64,000 nucleotides of DNA from an uncultured Muribaculum sp. Its GTDB lineage: Bacteria; Bacteroidota; Bacteroidia; Bacteroidales; Muribaculaceae. Where the stretch lies: assembly GCA_910587665.1 (NCBI GenBank), contig CAJUMZ010000002.1:1-64000 (forward strand), read 5' to 3'. Of the stretch, positions 36,892 to 45,868 are shown one piece after another. A program made the translations under genes and the position numbers. Positions within the stretch are counted from its first letter, which is position 1, and the number at the start of each line of letters is the position of its first letter. The notes beneath the pieces were generated by a model, which was not told where the DNA came from, did no database searches, and saw only the letters and a list, made by a program, of their open reading frames with translations.

Positions 36892-38826
36892 TTACCATCC
36901 CGGATTCTGCTCGATATCGGCATTGATATAGGTGTCGTTGCGGAGCAGCGGGAACCAGTAATGCTTGGTACCGAAATTACGGGTGAGTATCTCTTCTTCA
37001 CGGAATTCGGCAACGCGTGCATCGGCGGGATCTTCGGAAGCGAAGAAGCTTTCATCCTCTACGCGGATAAACTCCTGAGAAGTCTTCTTGACATATTTAG
37101 GCTCGGTGAGGAGCAACCAACGCTGGAGGTCGTTGAAGCGGAATCCCTCGAAGGCAAGCTCGACGGCACGTTCGCGACGCACCTCATCCATAAACTTGTT
37201 GCCGGTATACTCGGCGGGAACGCCGGGCATATCAAGACCGGGACGACTGCGAACGACCTCAATAGCCTGGGCAGCAGTCAGATTAAGACACGACTTGGCT
37301 GCCTTGTCGCGACCGCCCCATGCGGCACAAGCCTCTGCATACATCAGATACACGTCGGAAAGACGGAGGTAAGGGATGTAAGCGTGGGGATTGGGACCGT
37401 AATCGTCGGCACCGTCATACTTCTGACAGGTGTGAGGCACAAGCTTCTGGTAGAAATAACCGGTGCGGGAAGCGTTGGCCACTGCACGCATAGATCCGCC
37501 TGTGGCGAGTCCGGCATATTTCATAGCCTTGTCTTCCTTCGGGTCACCGTTGATATACTTCACGCCGTCAAACACGATGTCGTGGTAGAAGCGCGGGTCG
37601 CGACCCTTGAAAGGATGGTTGATATCCCATTCGCCGGTAGCGTCATCAAGGGGATAACCGTTGGCCATACCGTAGTTTGCCACATAATTGGCAGTCGGCT
37701 GGTGGATATGGTTGTCCTGGGCGCAAAGCGGGTTGGGACCGAATGTACGGCTATAGTTGTAACGGGTGTAAGACCAACCGTTTGACGGACCGCGGAGGAT
37801 AGCTTCACTACCACCGGGCTGGAGCCATGAACGACCGGTTGTGAAGAAGATCTCGCTATAGCTTGTCTCCACGCCGGCTTTCTTGGTGTGGTCATAAACA
37901 TTGGAATAGCTAAACTCGGCAAACTTATACGGAGTCTCACCGCTTAACAGATGGGTAATAGCCTCACCAAGAGCCTCGGCAGCCTTCTCGGCATACTCGG
38001 CGCTATAGTCGTAGGTCTTGGCACCGCCGGTCTGCGCGCCATGCTGCATAAGGGGAGAAGCAGCCCAGAGGTAGTTCTTACCGAGATAAGAGAGTGCACA
38101 CACCTTTGTGATGCGAAGCTCATTTTTACCAGCGGTGCGGCGACCGGTTGCAGTGTTGTCCCAGTTGTTGGGAAGGAGGTCAGCAGCCCTGCGGAAGTCC
38201 TCTGCGATCTTATCGGCAAGCTCGACATAGCTGAGACGCTTCAGTGAAGAAGCCTCATCGGGAGTGAGCACCTTGTCAACATAAGGAAGACCGCCAAGGA
38301 ACTGCATCATCTCGAAGTGCCACCATCCACGGAAGAAGTAGAGCTGACCCTTGATGAAGTTGGACTCCTCTTCGGTACCGGTGAAGTACTTGTCGATATT
38401 CTCAAGACCCTGGTTGGCCTTAGCTATACAGTACCATGCGTGACCGTAGAGACGGTGGTTGAACGCGTCGGTAGATGTGGGGTTGAGACCTGCCTTGTTG
38501 GCTGCAAACCAGAACTGGTCGTTGTTTTGCCAGGCGTAGAAGTCGCCGAGGTCGATACGGTGGATGATGATACCGTCGGCCTGAGGGTTCTGTATCTCGT
38601 CATCACCGAGATTCCATGCGGTTGTCCAATAGCACTTAGCCTTGTCGGGGATACAGTTGTAGATTTCCTCGACGTAACCCTGCATATTGGTAAAGTTGGT
38701 GAACGCCGTCTCGGGCGACACGTTGGAGTCGGCATCCTTGTCGAGGTAGTCCTCGCAGGAAGAGAAGCCGAAAAGTGTCACCAATGCCACGGCGGCAACC
38801 TTAAGTGATTTATATATCTTTTCCAT
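36892..38826 (-). CDS. SusD/RagB-family outer membrane lipoprotein (first pair)
   Basis: A lipobox (FSSC, then EDYLDKDADS, acidic as in surface-exported lipoproteins) precedes the SusD domain, with NMQGYVEEIYNCIPD near the start and RRERAVELAFEGFRFNDLQRWLL as the C-terminal RagB signature. It lies 17 bp after the large SusC gene. It ends IEQNPGW, a SusD-type finish shared with the other SusD of the locus (EQNKGW). The role is capture of oligosaccharide and closing of the SusC channel at the cell surface. Confidence 0.95.
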   Translation of the reverse strand: MEKIYKSLKVAAVALVTLFGFSSCEDYLDKDADSNVSPETAFTNFTNMQGYVEEIYNCIPDKAKCYWTTAWNLGDDEIQNPQADGIIIHRIDLGDFYAWQNNDQFWFAANKAGLNPTSTDAFNHRLYGHAWYCIAKANQGLENIDKYFTGTEEESNFIKGQLYFFRGWWHFEMMQFLGGLPYVDKVLTPDEASSLKRLSYVELADKIAEDFRRAADLLPNNWDNTATGRRTAGKNELRITKVCALSYLGKNYLWAASPLMQHGAQTGGAKTYDYSAEYAEKAAEALGEAITHLLSGETPYKFAEFSYSNVYDHTKKAGVETSYSEIFFTTGRSWLQPGGSEAILRGPSNGWSYTRYNYSRTFGPNPLCAQDNHIHQPTANYVANYGMANGYPLDDATGEWDINHPFKGRDPRFYHDIVFDGVKYINGDPKEDKAMKYAGLATGGSMRAVANASRTGYFYQKLVPHTCQKYDGADDYGPNPHAYIPYLRLSDVYLMYAEACAAWGGRDKAAKSCLNLTAAQAIEVVRSRPGLDMPGVPAEYTGNKFMDEVRRERAVELAFEGFRFNDLQRWLLLTEPKYVKKTSQEFIRVEDESFFASEDPADARVAEFREEEILTRNFGTKHYWFPLLRNDTYINADIEQNPGW

Positions 38827-38843
38827 TATTGGTATCCTGATTT

Positions 38844-41800
38844 TTAGAGATTGAACTTAATACCGAGGTTGAAACGACGCATGGTCGGGTAAGCACCCGA
38901 GCCTGATCCGCCTGAGAAGTTGGACTCACGGTCGTCAGGCATGCGCGACCATACCCAGAGGTTGTTACCGTTGAGGTAAACTTTCAGGAAGCTGAGACCG
39001 AGCGAGCGGATCCAGCCCTTATTCCAGGTGTAGGCGATCTCGGCATTCTTCAGACGCACGTAAGAGCCGTCGAAGAGATACTGTGTGCCGTTGGCATAGG
39101 GGCTTGCGGAAGAATACCAGCGAGGTATTGTCACTTCACCCGAATAGTCGTTGCCGTTCCACCAGGGAGCGATGTCATATACGTTGTCGATATGATTCTG
39201 GAAGCTTACGAGGTTAACGTCGCGTGTAACGTTGGTCACACCGTAGAACTGCACGAAGCAGCTGAATCCCTTCCACTCGAAGCCGACAGTGGCGTTGTAA
39301 GTGTTCTGGGGAGTGCCGGAGTATCCGTAGGGTGCGGAGTCACGCACGTCAACGACACCGTCGCCGTTGAAGTCGACGATATAGTAGTCGCCGGGGATAC
39401 GCTCAGTGTTGTTCACATCGTGAGAGGGGCTACCGTAAAGTTCGTCAAACGAGCTGAGGAAGCCGCCGTTGATATGGCTGTGGGTCTGGCCGATGTAGTA
39501 GCCTGCCTGCTTCTGGTATTCTGGCATGTACTGTGGGTCGTCGCGGTTGATGATCTTGTTGGCGGCGTGAGTCATGCTGGCGTTAGCCCAGATGCGGGTG
39601 TGGGGGTTGAGGTTCTTTGTGAAACGAAGCTCAAGCTCGTAACCCTTCACCTCTGCCTTACCGAGGTTGCGGCGTGCGGGAGTGAAACCGAAGAAAGTGG
39701 GGATGGCCTGGTCGGAGCCGGCAAGGATGATGTCCTTACGCTTATCCTTGAAGAGCTCGACGGTACCGGCGATAGTGTTGTTGAGGAACGAGAAGTCGAT
39801 ACCGAGGTTCATCTTGGTCACTTTCTCCCAGTGGATGTCGGGGTTACCGAGCATGCTCTGACGATAATAGGTATAGTTACTACCGCCGGGATAGGTCAGA
39901 CCACCGTCTTGAGAGTCAAGCTGACCGGTCTGCTGCATCTTTGTTCCACCACCGAAAGCCCACTGGTCCATGTAAAGGAAGCGGTCGCCGGAGTCGTCAC
40001 CGATTTCACCGTAAGAGGCACGGATCTTAAGTTCTTCCCACCAGCTGCGGATGCCGTCCCAGAATTTTTCCTGTGAGGGGCGCCAACCGATAGCACCTGA
40101 GTTGAAGAAACCGAAGCGGTAGCCCTTACCGAACTTCTCTGAACCGTTGTAGGCACCGTTGTACTCTACGAAGTAGCGGTCGGCGAAGTTATAGGTGGCA
40201 CGGAATACCCAGTCCTCACGACGGATAGGAATCATGCTACCGGTAGCCATCTCCGAGCGGGTCCAAACGCCGGTAACACCAACGTTGTGAAGACCGAACT
40301 CGCGATTGTAATTGAGCTGGAGCTGATAGTTGAGGTTACGCACTGTGTTCCAGTTCTGTACTGAACCGCCGTTGGTGGTCCACTTTGTACCGGGAGCGTA
40401 ATCAAACTGAGTGGTGTTGTCCTGCGGGGTATCGGTCTGTACGTTGCCTGTAGCAGGGTCGATCCACTTGTGAAGCGGGGTGTTGTAAAGGTCGTTTACA
40501 CCACGGCCTGCCTCGATGAAGTAGTTGTCCCAGGAGATCATACCGCGGAAAGCGAGACCCTTGGTGATGAAGTCGAGCTGCTGTTCGAGCACGAAGTCAG
40601 TGTTGATACGGGTCTGAGTGGTCTTGAACGCACCACCGAAAGCGAGCTGCTCGGCAGAGTTGGCCACCTGCGACTTGAACTGCGGGAAGTAACCCCAGGA
40701 ACCGTCGGCATAAACGGGAAGGAATGCATTAGGCGCGATATTGTAGGCACCCGCCCAGATCTGCTGGTCGTTCCAGTTGCTCTGGTTGAAGGAGTTACCG
40801 TCGGCAGGCCATGTAGAACGCTTCTGACCGTTTGAACCTGCGATGTTCACCTTGAATATAGTGGTCGGAGTGAGCGAGAAGTCAAGGTTAGAACGGGCGT
40901 TGATACGGTTGTAGCCGAAACCTGTGCCGTAACCGCGGCCATTGTCGATGTTGCGGAAAAGGTCACCCTCGTGAACGAAGTCGATAACGGCGAAATAGCG
41001 TACAAACTTTGTACCACCGCTGATCGACACGTTTCCGTTGTAGGCCATCGCGTGATCCTTGAACAGGTAATCCTGCCAGTCAACGTTGGGGTAACGCTCA
41101 GCCTCCTCGAGATTGGCGGGGTTGCGGTACTTGTCGATTACGTCATAAGGAGTATAGTAGCTCCATGAGCTTGGCATGATACCGAGCTCGTTGAGCACCG
41201 CACGGTTACGGGCGTCGAGAGATCCCCAGGAGTCAAGCTTGTTGGGGAGCTTGGAGGCGCTCTTCAATGTGGCGGTGAAACCTACATCGATCTTAGCGCG
41301 ACCTTCCTCGCCTCGCTTGGTGGTGATAAGCACAACACCGTTTGCACCCTTCACACCGTAAACGGCGGTTGCTGATGCGTCTTTAAGTACTGAGATTGAC
41401 TTTACTGAGCTGATGTCCACGCTGTTCATGTCACGCTCGATACCGTCGACGAGCACGAGAGGGTCGGAGTTGTTCCAGGAGCTGGCACCACGGATGGTAA
41501 TCTTTGCGCTTTCCTCACCGGGCATACCGGAAGACTGCACTGTGATCACACCGGGGAGGTTACCGGTAAGGGCGGCACTGATGTCATGCACACCCGCAGC
41601 ACGCTCGAGGACCTCGCCGGTGGTCTGCGTGATCGCACCCACGACCGAAGCCTTCTTCTGCTGACCGTAGCCCACAACGACCACCTCGTCAAGCTGGGCG
41701 GTGTTTGTGCTTAGGCTCACATTAAGTGTAGTCTTACCTCCTATTCTCACTTCTTTAGGCAACATGCCGATGTAGGAGAACACAAGAACATCACTTTTAC

Positions 41801-42014
41801 TATCGGGCACCTGCAATGCATAATTACCATCGATATCCGTGGCGGTACCGATCGCAGGTTTACCCTTGACGACGACCGTTGCACCGATCAGCGGCTCGCC
41901 GGTGTCGTCGGTTACAGTTCCCTTTACCGTATCAGCGTAGGAGGTCAGTGCCCCGCAACACAGAAACAGTGTCAGGAAAGAAATGCATCGAAATAGTTTC
42001 TTTACATTTTTCAT
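38844..42014 (-). CDS. SusC-family TonB-dependent transporter (large form)
   Basis: The chain holds a signal peptide, a CarboxypepD_reg domain (VKGTVTDDTGEPLIGATVVV, TDIDGNYALQVPD), a TonB-box-like LDEVVVVGYG, a plug (PLVLVDGIERDM, TAVYGVKGANGVVLITTKRG) and a 22-strand barrel. The length of 1056 is typical. It imports oligosaccharides across the outer membrane using TonB energy. A 153-bp leader with a stable hairpin (42,063-42,081) separates it from the GH43 gene upstream, which may set the ratio of porin to enzyme. Confidence 0.96.
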   Translation of the reverse strand: MKNVKKLFRCISFLTLFLCCGALTSYADTVKGTVTDDTGEPLIGATVVVKGKPAIGTATDIDGNYALQVPDSKSDVLVFSYIGMLPKEVRIGGKTTLNVSLSTNTAQLDEVVVVGYGQQKKASVVGAITQTTGEVLERAAGVHDISAALTGNLPGVITVQSSGMPGEESAKITIRGASSWNNSDPLVLVDGIERDMNSVDISSVKSISVLKDASATAVYGVKGANGVVLITTKRGEEGRAKIDVGFTATLKSASKLPNKLDSWGSLDARNRAVLNELGIMPSSWSYYTPYDVIDKYRNPANLEEAERYPNVDWQDYLFKDHAMAYNGNVSISGGTKFVRYFAVIDFVHEGDLFRNIDNGRGYGTGFGYNRINARSNLDFSLTPTTIFKVNIAGSNGQKRSTWPADGNSFNQSNWNDQQIWAGAYNIAPNAFLPVYADGSWGYFPQFKSQVANSAEQLAFGGAFKTTQTRINTDFVLEQQLDFITKGLAFRGMISWDNYFIEAGRGVNDLYNTPLHKWIDPATGNVQTDTPQDNTTQFDYAPGTKWTTNGGSVQNWNTVRNLNYQLQLNYNREFGLHNVGVTGVWTRSEMATGSMIPIRREDWVFRATYNFADRYFVEYNGAYNGSEKFGKGYRFGFFNSGAIGWRPSQEKFWDGIRSWWEELKIRASYGEIGDDSGDRFLYMDQWAFGGGTKMQQTGQLDSQDGGLTYPGGSNYTYYRQSMLGNPDIHWEKVTKMNLGIDFSFLNNTIAGTVELFKDKRKDIILAGSDQAIPTFFGFTPARRNLGKAEVKGYELELRFTKNLNPHTRIWANASMTHAANKIINRDDPQYMPEYQKQAGYYIGQTHSHINGGFLSSFDELYGSPSHDVNNTERIPGDYYIVDFNGDGVVDVRDSAPYGYSGTPQNTYNATVGFEWKGFSCFVQFYGVTNVTRDVNLVSFQNHIDNVYDIAPWWNGNDYSGEVTIPRWYSSASPYANGTQYLFDGSYVRLKNAEIAYTWNKGWIRSLGLSFLKVYLNGNNLWVWSRMPDDRESNFSGGSGSGAYPTMRRFNLGIKFNL

Positions 42015-42062
42015 TGTTATTAGCTTAAATTTAATAATTACTAAGTTGCTTTGTTAGCTTTG

Positions 42063-42081
42063 CCGCGACATCCTGTCGCGG
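42063..42081. other. Perfect hairpin in the leader of the large SusC gene
   Basis: CCGCGACA (42,063-42,070), loop TCC, TGTCGCGG (42,074-42,081). It is not followed by a clean T run on the minus strand, so RNA processing or attenuation between GH43 and SusC seems as likely as termination. Confidence 0.6.
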
Positions 42082-42167
42082 TTTAAGGTTAGGAATAGTT
42101 CGGTTGATTTTCTCTTTTTCTTTTCAGGTCGGTAAATAATTGTTTTTAAGGTTAATATTATATGTTA

Positions 42168-43886
42168 TTATCTCGCGCTTGAAGCATAAAGCCCTACAGT
42201 GGTGCCGGTAAAGCCTCCTGCCTGGGAGGTAGAGGTATATGCGGCGTCAACGCCTGTAAGGAGAGGCTTCCAGGTCTTGCCCTCGTCGGTAGAGTAATGG
42301 AAGTCGTAATGAGTGCCGTTGGAGCATACCTTGAGATTTATGGCGTCGCCGCTCACGGGAGCCTTGGCAAGTGTCTCGTTGCTGTCGCGACCGATCTTGT
42401 GCAGGGCCACGACATGCTCGCCGCCGTCAAGACACCTGTCAAGCAGGTACTGATGGGTCTCGTCTTTCATCACAAGCATACCGGCGTACTGGTTCTCATT
42501 CTCAGGAGAGAACACCATGCGGGTGGCGCACTCATATTTATGATGCTGTACCCTGCGGCACACAAAAGGAAGCTCTTTTTTCTCGGTCGAAGCTACCGGT
42601 GCACATTTTATAGTAAGGTAACCGGGGTTTTCGGTAAGCGAGTAATGATCGGTGGCTGCACCGCGCAATGTATGCCAGTCCCAGTCAAGCTTATCGCCGG
42701 AGAAGTCATACTCTCTTGCAAAATTGCCAAAGGTGACTTTCTCGCCGCGGGTCGCGCCGGGACGGCTTACTACCATAGGTATCTCATCATTGCCGCGGGT
42801 AATGTAAGGCCATCCGTCGGAAGTCCAGTTTACGGGCATAAGGAATGTCTCGCGACCGAGGTTCTCAAACTTTCCGTCGCCGGGGCGGCAAGCAAGGAAC
42901 ACAGCCCACCAGTCACCCTCAGTCGTCTTCACAAGATCGGCATGACCGGCGCAGGTGATGGGATTTGTACGGTTCGGGTCAAGGTGACGCTGGGTCAGGA
43001 TAGGATTTCCCTCCCACGGCTCAAAGGGACCGAAAGGCGACTTTCCACGGTATATCACCTCACTATGCCAGTCAGCGGTACCGCCCTCTGCTGTCATTAG
43101 ATAATATATACCGTCAAGATTATATATATGTGGGCCCTCACACCATATCGGCTTTTCCTGAGGACGGCATCCCTTATTGACTACGATCTTGCGCTCGCCT
43201 ACACATTTCTCGGCCGCGGTGTCAAACTCCACGACTCTCACTGTGCGGTGACCGGGATACTCCGGCTTGTTATCGGGGGCATCATCGTTGTTTACGATAT
43301 ATGCCTTTCCGTCATTGTCAAAGAAGAAAGCCGGGTCGATACCCTGCACCTCGGGCAGATACACGGGATCGCTCCAATCGCCCGCCGGATCCTTTGCCTT
43401 GACAAAGAAATTGCCGGCGCCCACATTGGTAGTGATCATGTAATAAGTGTCATTGGCGGGATTGTAAGCGATGTCGGGAGCGAAAATTCCGCCACTGACA
43501 TGCTGCCCTGCGATATTATCAAGTTGCGACTGACGATCAAGCACATAGCCCACCTGCTCCCAATTGACAAGGTCAGTGCTGTGAAACACCGGCACACCGG
43601 GGAAATAGGTAAACGTCGAAGTCACCAGATAGTAGTCACCCTTGCCGTTGGAGCAGATCGAAGGGTCGGAATACCATCCGGGGAGAATCGGGTTGTAGAA
43701 TGAAGAATTATCAGGCAACGGATTTGACTCATAGAAGTCATCCATGCCCTTGTAGGAAAACGAGTCAAATAAAGCCGCTGACTTTTGAGGCTTCTCGCTC
43801 GCGCTTGCACGTGCGCACGAATATATCGCTGCTCCGGAGAGCAACAATCCTGCAGAAATGGCAATTAAGGTTGGTTTTGCTTTCAT
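42168..43886 (-). CDS. GH43 beta-xylosidase/arabinofuranosidase with C-terminal concanavalin-like domain
   Basis: A signal with a possible but imperfect lipobox (AIYSC) leads to a GH43 propeller: Asp in ILPGWYSDPSICSN, then STFTYFPGVPVFHSTDLVNW, Asp in VQGIDPAFFFDNDG and Glu in IWCEGPHIYNL. The last 200 residues match the GH43_C2 beta-sandwich found in beta-xylosidases of this branch (subfamilies 10-12 or related; the exact one cannot be fixed by eye). It is the first gene of the SusCD operon, behind the operator-promoter at 43,946-44,033. Confidence 0.9.
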   Translation of the reverse strand: MKAKPTLIAISAGLLLSGAAIYSCARASASEKPQKSAALFDSFSYKGMDDFYESNPLPDNSSFYNPILPGWYSDPSICSNGKGDYYLVTSTFTYFPGVPVFHSTDLVNWEQVGYVLDRQSQLDNIAGQHVSGGIFAPDIAYNPANDTYYMITTNVGAGNFFVKAKDPAGDWSDPVYLPEVQGIDPAFFFDNDGKAYIVNNDDAPDNKPEYPGHRTVRVVEFDTAAEKCVGERKIVVNKGCRPQEKPIWCEGPHIYNLDGIYYLMTAEGGTADWHSEVIYRGKSPFGPFEPWEGNPILTQRHLDPNRTNPITCAGHADLVKTTEGDWWAVFLACRPGDGKFENLGRETFLMPVNWTSDGWPYITRGNDEIPMVVSRPGATRGEKVTFGNFAREYDFSGDKLDWDWHTLRGAATDHYSLTENPGYLTIKCAPVASTEKKELPFVCRRVQHHKYECATRMVFSPENENQYAGMLVMKDETHQYLLDRCLDGGEHVVALHKIGRDSNETLAKAPVSGDAINLKVCSNGTHYDFHYSTDEGKTWKPLLTGVDAAYTSTSQAGGFTGTTVGLYASSAR

Positions 43887-43945
43887 CAGTCTAAATTCTC
43901 TGTGTTACTAAAATTTTGAGTCATTAAGGTCTTTAAAACTTTTTG

Positions 43946-44033
43946 TAAAGATATTTAACAACCATGGGACAGCCTCGAAAAGTTGTTTCAAGAGCGTCTA
44001 TCTGTGTTACATGTTGCAAATTTCGTGTAACAT
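43946..44033 (-). promoter_or_regulatory. Candidate HTCS operator and weak promoter of the GH43-SusCD operon
   Basis: On the minus strand GTTACAC (44,025-44,031), GTAACAC (44,004-44,010) and a poor third copy GAAACAA (43,983-43,989) are spaced 21 bp apart. Five bases on is the place expected for -33 (43,974-43,977, here CGAG, a poor match), then 20 bp, then TATCTTTA (43,946-43,953), one base off the -7 consensus. A weak core promoter behind good activator sites is what a tightly induced operon should show. The rest of the 371-bp gap holds the terminator at 44,092-44,123 and two copies of a 9-bp repeat (43,923-43,940). Confidence 0.6.
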
Positions 44034-44091
44034 ATTCGTCTATGTAGGTAATCTTACTCATGCTACGTAGCTACAAATCAGACATTAAGCA

Positions 44092-44123
44092 ATCAGGACC
44101 TCACCACACGGTGAAGTCCTGAT
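44092..44123 (-). terminator. Terminator after the GH5-GH43 operon
   Basis: ATCAGGAC-C-TCACC (44,092-44,105) pairs with GGTGA-A-GTCCTGAT (44,110-44,123) around ACAC. It lies 135 bp past the GH43_12 stop and just before the next operator, so it divides the two minus-strand operons. Confidence 0.7.
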
Positions 44124-44257
44124 ATAAGTGCGAGAACATAGTATTACCCAAAAACTAAAAATAAAGTCATTTAGTAAAATTAACCTAAATCATCTTTAAT
44201 CCTAATTGTCACCTATCATCTAAATACATCCTTATAATTGTACCTCTGTTAATATCT

Positions 44258-45853
44258 TTATTTCGTCAGCCTGTCGTAGGCGAAGTAATCTACGTCGATA
44301 TGTCCGCCGGGCTGTTTTGTTGCGTAATTATATATGGCAAACCTGGTGCCCATGAACAAGCGCGACCAATCGTAGCGCATCTTGAAATCAGGCGCAAAAT
44401 CAGCCCAGGTCTTTCCGTCGGGGCTGTAGGAGAAATGCGCCATGTCCTGACCGGGTCGGAAATCAGCGTTGATCCTTATATAAATCTCGTCGCCTTTTAA
44501 CGGGACTACGACCAGATCCTCATTATCCACAGTGTCAATCACTTTGCTGTCTTTCTTGAAATTGACAACCGACTTATGATATACAATTGACTTGACACCA
44601 TTGTCGTTACGCACCGATACGAGAGCGGAATGCCCGTTAAACGCACCGAAGCCGGCTACATCTCCGTCAGCCATACCCGAAAGATCAAGCTTTACAGTTC
44701 CCGTGCACTCAGGGCCTTCCATTCGCTGACCTATTGTATTGGGTGCCTCATACATATTATCCACCACCTTGCTTGTATAGAGTCGCAGATAACCGGGGCG
44801 AGCTGCGAGCGACCATGCTCCGTTCTTGGGATTATGATTCCACTCCCAGTTCATTCCAAGCTCGTTGCTGTTAAAGTCATCGCTTGTAACGATTGCCTTT
44901 GATGCGGTCTCTTTGCCGAAACCGGTGAGCGTTGCAGGCACATTGCCGTTTTCATCACCGAGTATAGGCCATCCGTCGATCCAGCGACACGGGTTAAGAG
45001 TCGGCACACGCCCTACTCCGCCGCGATCCTGAAAAATCATGCCCCACCAATTGCCTTCGCTGTCATCGAAGATTGCGCCTTGACCCACATATGGGAAGCC
45101 GCCGAACGTGCTTTCGAGTATCACCTTCTTCTCGTAAGGACCGGTTATATTGTCAGCGCGGTAACACAGCTGGCGTCTCGGCTGACCGGCAGGCCACGAT
45201 ATCACAAGCACGTAATATTTTCCGTTATGCTTGATAGCGCGGCTTCCCTCATGAAGACCTGTTTCCGTTGAATCGGGATGTATCGCCACCATATCCACGC
45301 CGCCTTCCTTGACATCGCTCAAGTCTGGATTAAGTTCACGCAGGCGGATGTCACCACCACCGTAAAACACATACACCTTGCCGTCGTCGTCAAAAAGAAA
45401 TGACGAGTCATGGAAATGCTGCATGCGAGACACAAGCTCCCACTTGCCTGCGGGATCGGTCGCACTATATATGTATGAGCGGTAGGGATTGTCGTTAGGA
45501 GAGAAAAGCACATAGAACTTACCGTCATGATAGCGAAGCGAGGTAGCCCACTGCCCTTTTCCGTATACAGTACCGCCATCCATGTCATAGAACGGAGTAT
45601 CATCAAGGCTGTCAAACACATAGCTTATAACCTCCCAGTTTTTCAAATCACGGGAATGCATTATAGGGCAACCGGGCATCAGGTGCATGGTGGTGCTGAC
45701 CATATAGAAATCATCACCGACACTTATCACATCCGGGTCAGGCACATCCGCCCAAAGCACAGGATTTTCAATCACCGGCACACCACTCTCTGCAGCTGCC
45801 AGAGAAGCAGCCGCCAAAGAAAGAGACAATGCCATGGTTAAAATCTTCTTCAT
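44258..45853 (-). CDS. GH43 (subfamily 12-like) beta-xylosidase/arabinofuranosidase
   Basis: The signal peptide is followed by the GH43 motif WADVPDPDVISVGDDFYMV and STTMHLMPGCPIMHSRDLKNWE, which is typical of subfamily 12. The other acidic residues are the Asp in HDSSFLFDDDGKVYVFYG and the Glu in GLHEGSRAIKHNGKYY. A C-terminal concanavalin-like domain of about 200 residues follows (NELGMNWEWNHNPKNGAWSL). It should remove arabinose or xylose from xylo-oligosaccharides. It is 15 bp after the GH5 gene and shares its HTCS-type promoter. Confidence 0.92.
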   Translation of the reverse strand: MKKILTMALSLSLAAASLAAAESGVPVIENPVLWADVPDPDVISVGDDFYMVSTTMHLMPGCPIMHSRDLKNWEVISYVFDSLDDTPFYDMDGGTVYGKGQWATSLRYHDGKFYVLFSPNDNPYRSYIYSATDPAGKWELVSRMQHFHDSSFLFDDDGKVYVFYGGGDIRLRELNPDLSDVKEGGVDMVAIHPDSTETGLHEGSRAIKHNGKYYVLVISWPAGQPRRQLCYRADNITGPYEKKVILESTFGGFPYVGQGAIFDDSEGNWWGMIFQDRGGVGRVPTLNPCRWIDGWPILGDENGNVPATLTGFGKETASKAIVTSDDFNSNELGMNWEWNHNPKNGAWSLAARPGYLRLYTSKVVDNMYEAPNTIGQRMEGPECTGTVKLDLSGMADGDVAGFGAFNGHSALVSVRNDNGVKSIVYHKSVVNFKKDSKVIDTVDNEDLVVVPLKGDEIYIRINADFRPGQDMAHFSYSPDGKTWADFAPDFKMRYDWSRLFMGTRFAIYNYATKQPGGHIDVDYFAYDRLTK

Positions 45854-45868
45854 ATCTGGAAATCTTTA

